NCBI GenBank assembly: GCA_002686355.1
Contig: NZBV01000028.1
Location: forward strand, 1 to 14,331
DNA from: Candidatus Pacearchaeota archaeon
Lineage (GTDB): Archaea; Nanobdellota; Nanobdellia; Pacearchaeales; GW2011-AR1
Direction: 5' to 3'
Length of the DNA: 14,331 bases
Within the stretch, counting starts at the first letter, position 1. Each line of letters starts with the position of its first letter. Positions 1-5,084 of this stretch are shown piece by piece. The notes beneath the pieces were generated by a model. The model was given only the letters and a program-made list of their open reading frames with translations, was not told the origin of the DNA and made no database searches. Made by a program: the position numbers and the translations under genes.

Positions 1-328
1 TTGTTAAAGCGGCAAATCGTATTCCGACAGGCAGATTGATTAATGCAGAAATCAGAGCCATATGTTCCTTCCCGTCTCCAGAAGCAATTGAAAGTGCGAC
101 TTCTGTTCCATCAATCTTTCCTTTTAATTTTTGCTTAAATTCTTCACGAAGCTCCTTGATTCTTTTGCTTAAGTCAACTTGAATGAATTCAAATTCTTTC
201 TCATGCGAAAATTTTTTTGCAAAGTCCCCTCCCAAGAGGATAATCTTGTCCCACTCTCCGTGTTTCATTAAACCAGAAACCTGGGCCCATGTTCCCTGCC
301 CAGAAGACAATAATGCTATGAGTTCCAT
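1..328 (-). CDS. Unnamed Rossmann-like (possibly CARF-like) protein, partial
   Basis: This is the first 109 codons of a gene that runs off the left edge of the window; no stop occurs in frame. The product begins MELIALLSSGQGTWAQVSG. It alternates hydrophobic strands (IALLSSG; KIILLGG at about residues 28-34; EFIQVDL) with polar helices and carries a Gly-rich segment SIASGDGKEHMALISALI (residues 80-97). A strand, a G-rich turn and a helix in this order resemble nucleotide-binding Rossmann folds, and the SGxGKEHM segment recalls the TGGTK-type segment of CARF/DUF1887 domains. That comparison is pattern inference only. The ATG at 328 lies about 25 bp from a TATA-like element, so the mRNA is probably leaderless. 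It is divergent from rpl1. I recognise the look of an archaeal conserved hypothetical but cannot assign a function. Confidence 0.8.
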   Translation of the reverse strand, partial: MELIALLSSGQGTWAQVSGLMKHGEWDKIILLGGDFAKKFSHEKEFEFIQVDLSKRIKELREEFKQKLKGKIDGTEVALSIASGDGKEHMALISALINLPVGIRFAALT

Positions 329-347
329 TTCAAAAGAATTATTTGAG

Positions 348-356
348 AATATTTAA
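348..356 (-). promoter_or_regulatory. TATA-like box of the minus-strand partial gene
   Basis: Read on the minus strand this is CTTAAATAT. Its centre is about 25 bp upstream of the ATG at 328, the spacing expected for a leaderless archaeal transcript. It lies about 35 bp from the divergent rpl1 TATA box, so the two promoters may compete for TBP/TFB. Confidence 0.45.
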
Positions 357-386
357 GGATTATTGTGATAATTGTGAACCAAATAA

Positions 387-394
387 TTTATAAA
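387..394 (+). promoter_or_regulatory. TATA box of the rpl1-rpl10-rpl12 operon
   Basis: TTTATAAA preceded by an A-rich BRE-like stretch (aaccaaataa). A start about 26 bp downstream (near 417) would leave a leader of about 65 nt before rpl1. That leader contains a weak hairpin: ACAAG at 435-439 pairs with CTTGT at 452-456. Archaeal L1 is known to autoregulate by binding its own mRNA, but I do not see a convincing copy of the 23S L1 site here. Confidence 0.65.
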
Positions 395-468
395 CCCCAA
401 CCGATTCAGAATCTCAACCATTAACTACATCGGGACAAGATAAATTCTATGCTTGTTGCGCATTATGT

Positions 469-475
469 AGGAGGT
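469..475 (+). promoter_or_regulatory. Shine-Dalgarno site of rpl1
   Basis: A perfect AGGAGGT complements the 16S 3' end and ends 7 nt before the ATG at 483. It fixes this start. Similar AGGAGG sites precede rpl23 and rpl29, whereas the single genes in this window lack one. Confidence 0.8.
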
Positions 476-482
476 TATTAAG

Positions 483-1115
483 ATGACTAAACTGAAAAAA
501 GATCTAGAGAATGCTTTAGTTGAATTACGAAAGGGAAAAGAAAGAAAGTTTGACCAGACAGTTGATTTAATTATTAATTTGCAAAAGTTCGATGTGAAAA
601 AGAGTTCAATTAATCTTTTTGTTTCTGTTCCTCATAAAATCAAAGACAAGAAAGTTTGCGGTTTTCTTGAGTCAAAAAACCAAGATATTAAGACAATAAC
701 ACCAGAGGAATTTAAAAAATATTCTGATAAAAAAGAATTAAAAAAACTTGTTAAAAACTTTGATTTCTTTATTGCGCAAGGAAGTGTTATGCCAAAGGTC
801 GCGACTTTTTTTGGGAGAGTCCTTGGACCTGCCGGAAAGATGCCTTCTCCTCAATTAGGAATAATTCTAAATGCTGATGAAAAAACAATCAATGAACTGA
901 AGCAAAAGGTTAACAATAGTGTTAAGATTCGAGCAAAGGAGGCTAGTATTAAACTTGCTATTGGAAAACAGGGTATGAACGATGAAGAATTAATTGAAAA
1001 TATCATAATGATTTATAATGCGATTCTGAAAGAGCTACCGAGAGAAAAAGAGAATGTTAAAAACATTGAATTGAAATTCACAATGACTAAACCTGTTAAA
1101 ATAAATGTAAGATGA
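483..1115 (+). CDS. rpl1: 50S ribosomal protein L1 (uL1)
   Basis: L1 forms the mobile L1 stalk at the E site, binds 23S rRNA and helps eject deacylated tRNA; in archaea it also represses its own operon. The 210-aa product has the usual archaeal length. It carries the family signature GRVLGPAGKMPSPQLG at about residues 111-126, between the two halves of split domain I. The N-terminal RKGKERKFDQTVDLIINL segment is typical of the family. It is the first gene of a tightly packed stalk operon, and its TGA overlaps the ATG of rpl10 by 4 bp (ATGA). In many archaea rpl11 lies just upstream; here the upstream neighbour is divergent and not ribosomal. Confidence 0.97.
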   Translation: MTKLKKDLENALVELRKGKERKFDQTVDLIINLQKFDVKKSSINLFVSVPHKIKDKKVCGFLESKNQDIKTITPEEFKKYSDKKELKKLVKNFDFFIAQGSVMPKVATFFGRVLGPAGKMPSPQLGIILNADEKTINELKQKVNNSVKIRAKEASIKLAIGKQGMNDEELIENIIMIYNAILKELPREKENVKNIELKFTMTKPVKINVR

Positions 1116-2053
1116 CACCAAAAAAACAAGTCCCAAAATATAAAATAGAAGCAGTAAACGAGTTTGCAGATTTAATTAAAAACAAAAAGACAATCTTAAT
1201 AGCCTCGATAAAGAACATTCCTGGTTCACAGTTTCAGGAAATTTCTAAAAAATTGAGAGGAAAGGCGATTATTAAAGTTCCTAAAAAAAATTTGATAAAT
1301 AGAGCGATTGAATCCTCTGATAAGGGGGGAGTTAAAAAGTTAGGGAGTAAAATTGATGAAAGTTTTGCTATTTTATTTTCTGATTTAGATTCTTATGAAC
1401 TTGCAGGAGAACTTTTAAGAAACACGAGTCCTGCAAAAGCAAAATCAGGACAAGAAGCCCCGGAGGATATTGAGATAGAATCTGGTCCAACTGAGCTGGT
1501 TCCAGGTCCTGCGATTTCAGAGCTTGGTGCACTGGGAATTCAAATCCAAATTGAGAAAGGAAAGATACATATTAAGCAATCAAAAATAATTGCGAAAAAA
1601 GGAGAGAAGATTTCACAAGGTGCTGCTAATCTAATGAGCAAGTTAGATGTTAAACCATTTAAGATTGGGTTTATACCAATTTGTGCTCTTGATACCCAAG
1701 AAAATAAATATTATGAAAACATTAATATAGATAGTGAAAAAGCTGTTACTGACTTGAAAGAAGCCCATTCAAAGGCATTGCCATTTGCAGTTGCTATTGG
1801 TTATGCAACAGAAGATACAATTAAGTTCTTACTTGCCAAGGCTGTTGCACATGAAAAGGCACTTGAAAAGTTTGCTGAAGCTAATGCTCCAATAGAAGAA
1901 GGGACTAACAAGAAAGAAACACAAAATAGCGGAGATGAACAATCTAAACAAAAGATTCCAGATGAATCATTAACAACAAACGAAAATCCTGAGCCACAAA
2001 GTAGGGAAGCAAATTCTCAATCAGATAAATCTGATGAAGGAGAAAAAAATTAA
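1112..2053 (+). CDS. rpl10: 50S ribosomal protein L10 / acidic stalk protein P0 (uL10)
   Basis: P0 anchors the GTPase-associated stalk to 23S rRNA and carries P1 dimers on C-terminal helices. Seen here: an N-terminal rRNA-binding domain (about residues 1-105), the archaeal/eukaryotic insertion domain (about 108-185, with GPTELVPGPAISELGALG), then a helical spine (about 205-260). The spine looks shorter than in well-known archaeal P0: I can place the GYATEDTIKFLLAKAV helix but not a further TxxTIxxLLxKA-type repeat. The last 50 or so residues are polar and Q/E/K/S/N-rich and end DKSDEGEKN. The hallmark C-terminal GLxxLFG shared with P1 is absent. The stop is directly abutted by the rpl12 ATG. 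The start overlaps the rpl1 stop (ATGA) without its own Shine-Dalgarno site, suggesting translational coupling. Confidence 0.95.
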   Translation: MTPKKQVPKYKIEAVNEFADLIKNKKTILIASIKNIPGSQFQEISKKLRGKAIIKVPKKNLINRAIESSDKGGVKKLGSKIDESFAILFSDLDSYELAGELLRNTSPAKAKSGQEAPEDIEIESGPTELVPGPAISELGALGIQIQIEKGKIHIKQSKIIAKKGEKISQGAANLMSKLDVKPFKIGFIPICALDTQENKYYENINIDSEKAVTDLKEAHSKALPFAVAIGYATEDTIKFLLAKAVAHEKALEKFAEANAPIEEGTNKKETQNSGDEQSKQKIPDESLTTNENPEPQSREANSQSDKSDEGEKN

Positions 2054-2353
2054 ATGGAATACACATATTGCGCGTTGTTGTTGCATAAAGCAGGCAAGGA
2101 CGTGAATGAAGAAAATTTGAAGAAAGTTGTTGTAGCTGCTGGTGTTGAAGCTGATGACTCAAAGATAAAGTCATTGGTTGCTAGCTTGAAAGGCGTGGAC
2201 ATTGACAAGGAGCTTGAAAGTGCGAGTTTGGTTGCTACTGCTCCTGCTAAAGGTGCTCCTGCTGAAGATGTAGCTGAAGAAAAGAAACCCGAAAAGCCAA
2301 AAGAAGAAAAGAAAGAAGCTGCAGCAGAAGGTCTGTCTGCTTTATTTGGATAA
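2054..2353 (+). CDS. rpl12: 50S ribosomal protein L12 / acidic protein P1
   Basis: P1 dimers bind the P0 spine and recruit translational GTPases (aEF1A, aEF2, aIF5B). The 99-aa product has the standard archaeal plan: a helical dimerisation and P0-binding domain (residues 1 to about 58, MEYTYCALLLHKAGKDVNEE), an Ala/Pro/Glu/Lys-rich hinge, and the factor-binding tail EGLSALFG. The ATG follows the rpl10 stop with no spacer; AAGGAG at 2037-2042, inside rpl10, is its likely ribosome binding site. Because P0 lacks the tail motif, P1 would be the only stalk protein in this ribosome carrying it. Confidence 0.97.
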   Translation: MEYTYCALLLHKAGKDVNEENLKKVVVAAGVEADDSKIKSLVASLKGVDIDKELESASLVATAPAKGAPAEDVAEEKKPEKPKEEKKEAAAEGLSALFG

Positions 2354-2380
2354 TTTTTAATTTAAATAAGACAGGCCTAA

Positions 2381-2388
2381 CTTTTTCT
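2381..2388 (+). terminator. T-rich terminator candidate after rpl12
   Basis: CTTTTTCT lies 28 bp after the rpl12 stop, with a second T-tract (ATTTTTAATTT) at 2353-2363. Archaeal RNA polymerase terminates at such T-runs without needing a hairpin. The rest of the gap up to the tRNA holds no ORF. Confidence 0.4.
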
Positions 2389-2447
2389 AGAGATAACTAG
2401 AGTGCAATAATCTTCTTAAAACCATTAGACAGTCCTTCTAAGATAAC

Positions 2448-2456
2448 TTAATAAAA
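2448..2456 (+). promoter_or_regulatory. TATA-like box for tRNA-Thr
   Basis: TTAATAAAA is centred about 27 bp upstream of the tRNA 5' end at 2479. An alternative, CTTTATAT at 2471-2478, directly abuts the tRNA and is too close to serve it. Confidence 0.35.
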
Positions 2457-2478
2457 TTCGATTTCTAATACTTTATAT

Positions 2479-2550
2479 GCCCCAGTAGCTCAGTGGCAGA
2501 GCACCACTCTCGTAAAGTGGGGGTCGCAGGTTCAAATCCTGTCTGGGGCT
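2479..2550 (+). tRNA. tRNA-Thr (anticodon CGT)
   Basis: All arms fold. The acceptor is GCCCCAG/CTGGGGC, the D-arm GCTC-agtggca-GAGC, the anticodon arm CCACT-ctCGTaa-AGTGG, the variable loop is 5 nt, and the T-arm GCAGG-ttcaaat-CCTGT has one G-U pair. The anticodon at 2511-2513 reads ACG codons. The discriminator is T73, as expected for archaeal tRNA-Thr. CCA is not encoded and there is no intron. Confidence 0.95.
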
Positions 2551-2638
2551 TGCAGATAACCCGCTAGTTTTCTGCGACTTTCTTCTAATCGTTGAACGGC
2601 GATTTCCAGATGCACTCGATTAAATCACATAGAGTGCA
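2551..2638 (+). other. Three consecutive inverted repeats between tRNA-Thr and the helicase gene
   Basis: IR1: TGCAGA (2551-2556) with TCTGCG (2571-2576). IR2: AATCGTT-GAAC-GGCGATT (2587-2604), 7 bp including two G-U pairs and a 4-nt loop. IR3: TGCACTC (2611-2617) with GAGTGCA (2632-2638), a perfect 7-bp match with a 14-nt spacer that ends just before the helicase TATA box. The octamer AGAGTGCA of IR3 also occurs at 2399-2406, upstream of the tRNA. The region could encode a small structured RNA or a tRNA trailer. IR3 alone could be an operator. Nothing here proves either. Confidence 0.45.
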
Positions 2639-2644
2639 CAAAAA

Positions 2645-2651
2645 TTTATAA
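2645..2651 (+). promoter_or_regulatory. TATA box of the helicase gene
   Basis: TTTATAA in the context aaaaatttataatg. It is centred about 26 bp before the ATG at 2674, which implies a leaderless mRNA; no Shine-Dalgarno site is present. The inverted repeat at 2611-2638 sits directly upstream, next to the BRE position. Confidence 0.6.
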
Positions 2652-2673
2652 TGATTAACAATTCTCATTAAAC

Positions 2674-4602
2674 ATGGAATGGTCATTGTATCAAAATGGG
2701 AAATTTCTTGAACCATTAAAATTTTCAAATGGCAAGACGCAAGAAGATGTTGTAACTGAGATTCTTAAAGCAATTCAACAGGGAAATAAAATTATTTTCA
2801 TAAAAGGAATCTGCGGAACAGGAAAAAGTGCGATTGCCCTTCATCTTGCAAAAAAACTTGGAAAGACATCTGTTGTTGTGCCTATAAAAAATCTACAAGA
2901 GCAGTATAAAGAAGATTATGAAAAAAATAAATATGTCTTAAAAAACAATGGAGAGAAATTAAAGATAAGTGTAATCACCGGAAGGAAGAATCACAAATGT
3001 AAATTCCTCGAGGATAATCAAAAAGCAATTCCAAGAATAAAAAAAGAAATCAATTCTAAGCTTTATGATATCTTTGAAGGAGTCAAAAAAGAAAAGGTTG
3101 AAGATTTTTCATCAGACAACTTAGAACTTCCCTGCAAGATTGAGATAAAAGAAAAAAATTGGAAAAAAATAAAAGAATATCTAAAGGAGAATAAAGAAGT
3201 TAATTATAGAAATTTCCTTGATATAAAAGATGTGAAAAGGGTCTCTGTTGCAGGAGTCTGTCCTTATTGGTGCCCTGCCCTTCTTGATAGATATGAACTT
3301 GGAGGAAAAAGTTTTATTAATGCTATAAAGAAGAAATATGCTGGATTAGATAATACTAATTTTATTTTTTATCAGAGGACCCCAGGATGCTCATTTTACG
3401 AACAATTCAATTCATTTGTAAACTCTGAGGTTCTTGTTTTTAATTCAATGAAATATATTCTTGAATCATTATTAAACAGGAAACCTCTAACCGAAGTTGA
3501 AATCATTGATGAGTGTGATGAGTTCTTAGATAGTTTTGCAAATCAGAGGAGCATAAATCTTGACATGCTTCAGAGATCTCTTTTATACATCCATACAAAA
3601 GATGAAAATTTGTCAAGGATTATCAAGGAATTAAACGATATAATAGTTCAAATAAAAAATAATGGAAGAATTAATGATGCGATCCTATCAGAAAAGATAA
3701 TTCCCTTGAAGGAAACAGGAATTTATGATTTATTAAAAATAGTTCTCATGAATTCGGAAGCGTTTTGGGAAGTAGATGATGAGAGTTATTTTTCAAAAGT
3801 TGAGGAAACTGCAGAAATGTTTAAGGATTTTTTAGAGGAAAGTTATGTGGTCCTGAATAAAAGGGATGAAAATCTGATTGCAGGTATTGTTACTATTAAT
3901 CTATCTAAGAAGTTCAAAGAGATGGTTGATAAGAACAAAATAATTGTTCTGATGTCTGGTACACTTCATTCTGAAAAAGTTCTAAGGGACATATTTGGTC
4001 TTGAAAAATTTAAGATTATCGAAGCTGAAACAAGGCAACAGGGAAAGATTGAAATTAAAAAGACAGGTCTTGAAAAAGACTGCAGATATTCTAATTTTTC
4101 CAATGGTAAATTTGAACGTGAAGATTACCTGAAAGCTCTGGATAAGTGTATTGAAATCTCTGAGGAACCTACCTTGGTTCATGTGAATGCTTTTTTGGAT
4201 TTGCCATCTAAAGAAGAAGTAAAAAAATTAGAATTAAATAATTTGATTAGCAGTGAGAAATTAAAAAACCTTCAGGAACAGGATAAAACAGGGAAACTTG
4301 TTGAAGATTTTAAAAAAGGCAAAACAAAAGTTCTTTTCTCTACCAGAAGCGGAAGAGGTATTGATTTTCCAGGAGAGCAATGTAATAGTATCGTGTTTAC
4401 AAAATATCCGAATCCGAATGTTAAAGATACATTTTGGAAAATTTTGCACGAAAAACAACCGCTTTATTATTGGGAGTTTTACAAAGACAAAGCGAGGCGA
4501 GAGTTTTGGCAAAAGATTTATCGGGGTCTGAGATTCAAGAAGGACCATATTTATCTGCTAAGTCCTGATTACAGGGTTTTGGAAGTTATTGGAAAAAATT
4601 AA
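2674..4602 (+). CDS. XPD/Rad3-family (DinG-like) Fe-S superfamily 2 DNA helicase
   Basis: A 642-aa protein. Rad3/XPD helicases unwind DNA 5'-3' using ATP and a 4Fe-4S cluster lodged in helicase domain 1. Seen: Walker A GICGTGKS (45-52). Cluster-candidate cysteines are C109, C196, C200 and C239; C154 is a fifth cysteine in the same span, and the gap between C109 and C196 is longer than in classic XPD. Walker B reads IIDECD (D279-E280) instead of DEAH. Domain 2 has MSGTLHS (motif III-like), FSTRSGRGIDFPGE (motif V) and, near the C terminus, QKIYRGLR (613-620) where XPD has QxxGRxxR. Only about 20 residues follow motif VI. The ATG at 2674 is set by the TATA spacing. It is a single gene, not in an operon. 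A role in repair or replication restart is inferred from the family. Confidence 0.88.
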   Translation: MEWSLYQNGKFLEPLKFSNGKTQEDVVTEILKAIQQGNKIIFIKGICGTGKSAIALHLAKKLGKTSVVVPIKNLQEQYKEDYEKNKYVLKNNGEKLKISVITGRKNHKCKFLEDNQKAIPRIKKEINSKLYDIFEGVKKEKVEDFSSDNLELPCKIEIKEKNWKKIKEYLKENKEVNYRNFLDIKDVKRVSVAGVCPYWCPALLDRYELGGKSFINAIKKKYAGLDNTNFIFYQRTPGCSFYEQFNSFVNSEVLVFNSMKYILESLLNRKPLTEVEIIDECDEFLDSFANQRSINLDMLQRSLLYIHTKDENLSRIIKELNDIIVQIKNNGRINDAILSEKIIPLKETGIYDLLKIVLMNSEAFWEVDDESYFSKVEETAEMFKDFLEESYVVLNKRDENLIAGIVTINLSKKFKEMVDKNKIIVLMSGTLHSEKVLRDIFGLEKFKIIEAETRQQGKIEIKKTGLEKDCRYSNFSNGKFEREDYLKALDKCIEISEEPTLVHVNAFLDLPSKEEVKKLELNNLISSEKLKNLQEQDKTGKLVEDFKKGKTKVLFSTRSGRGIDFPGEQCNSIVFTKYPNPNVKDTFWKILHEKQPLYYWEFYKDKARREFWQKIYRGLRFKKDHIYLLSPDYRVLEVIGKN

Positions 4603-4603
4603 A

Positions 4604-4740
4604 CGCCGTCGCCAGGAATCGAACCTGGATGTCCGAAAGGACCCTGGGCCCGTGGTGAATTGAAAACCCCATTCGACACGAGTGGGAAGTTTATGACTTC
4701 ACTCTCAAACCAGGTGCACTAACCATTATGCGACGACGGC
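4604..4740 (-). tRNA. tRNA-Ser (anticodon TGA) with a 55-nt intron
   Basis: Exon 1 is 4740-4704, the intron 4703-4649, exon 2 4648-4604. The mature 82-nt tRNA has acceptor GCCGTCG/CGACGGC, D-arm GCAT-aatggtta-GTGC, anticodon stem CCTGG/CCAGG, a long variable arm GTCC-tttc-GGAC (class II) and T-arm CCAGG-ttcgatt-CCTGG. The discriminator is G73. The long arm, G73 and TGA at 4707-4705 identify it as serine. The intron sits at the canonical 37/38 site. A bulge-helix-bulge can be drawn with intron helix GTGAA/TTCAC, 3-nt bulges AGA and GGC, and a central helix TTTG/CACG with one mismatch. CCA is not encoded. The 3' end is 1 nt from the convergent helicase stop codon. Confidence 0.93.
4649..4703 (-). 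other. Archaeal BHB-type tRNA intron
   Basis: 55 nt between positions 37 and 38 of tRNA-Ser. It should be cut by the tRNA splicing endonuclease (EndA) and the exons joined by RtcB. The terminal helix GTGAA/TTCAC brings the two splice sites together. The intron is too short for a homing endonuclease or a guide-RNA gene, and I see no C/D box in it. Confidence 0.85.
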
Positions 4741-4752
4741 TTTATACTAGAA

Positions 4753-5046
4753 TCAAACAAGAAGTTTTAAAGGTTTTTGATTGGCCAAAATTCTGTGCCA
4801 CCAGGGTTTTTTCAAAACAATTGGTTTGTTCTTCTCATTAATTATTTCATGCTTTATTTTTGGTTTTTCTTTAGCAAGCAGGGCTTTTTTAGCAAGTTCT
4901 TCATTCACTTTCTTTATTGCCTGTTCAATTCTGATCTTTGGATAATCTTGTTAAAACAAGGCCATACGAAGAGAATCAAGAGCATAACCCTTTGCAAGAT
5001 TTTTCTTTAAATGCCTCCCAAGTTCATTTTTACAACTCTGAGACAT
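4753..5046 (-). pseudogene. Small conserved-looking protein gene interrupted by one in-frame stop
   Basis: The reading frame from the ATG at 5046 gives 31 codons (MSQSCKNELGRHLKKNLAKG, then YALDSLRMALF), a TAA at 4953-4951, and in the same frame 65 more codons (QDYPKIRIEQAIKKVNEELA, ending near KPWWHRILANQKPLKLLV) up to TGA at 4755-4753. The two parts read as one protein: an N-terminal helical segment with the pattern KKNLxKGYxxDSLRxAL then Q(G/D)YP, a basic helix, and a KPWW motif. I recall this pattern from small proteins of Pacearchaeota/Woesearchaeota-type genomes, though I cannot name the family. A TATA-like TTTAAAAAA (5068-5076) with leaderless spacing is still present. One nonsense substitution, or a sequencing error, would account for it; no frameshift is needed. 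It fills almost all of the 344-bp stretch between tRNA-Ser and AMP phosphorylase. Confidence 0.7.
4765..4772 (-). promoter_or_regulatory. TATA box of tRNA-Ser
   Basis: CTTTAAAA on the minus strand, about 28 bp upstream of the tRNA 5' end at 4740. It lies within the last codons of the broken gene at 4753-5046, so that gene's 3' end doubles as the tRNA promoter. Confidence 0.55.
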
Positions 5047-5084
5047 AGCCAACAAAGAAAACTTGGGTTTAAAAAATAGTGTAA

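Noticed and set aside
4649..4703. A guide RNA or homing endonuclease inside the tRNA-Ser intron
   Set aside because: 55 nt is too short for a protein and no C/D or H/ACA boxes are recognisable.
4951..4953. Programmed frameshift or recoded stop in the broken gene
   Set aside because: No frame change is needed and no slippery site or pyrrolysine/selenocysteine codon is involved (it is TAA); simple nonsense mutation or sequence error is the simpler reading.
4777..5010. Plus-strand frame in the gap after tRNA-Ser
   Set aside because: The product is an F/L-rich shadow; the minus strand reads as a coherent basic helical protein interrupted by one stop, which explains the region better.
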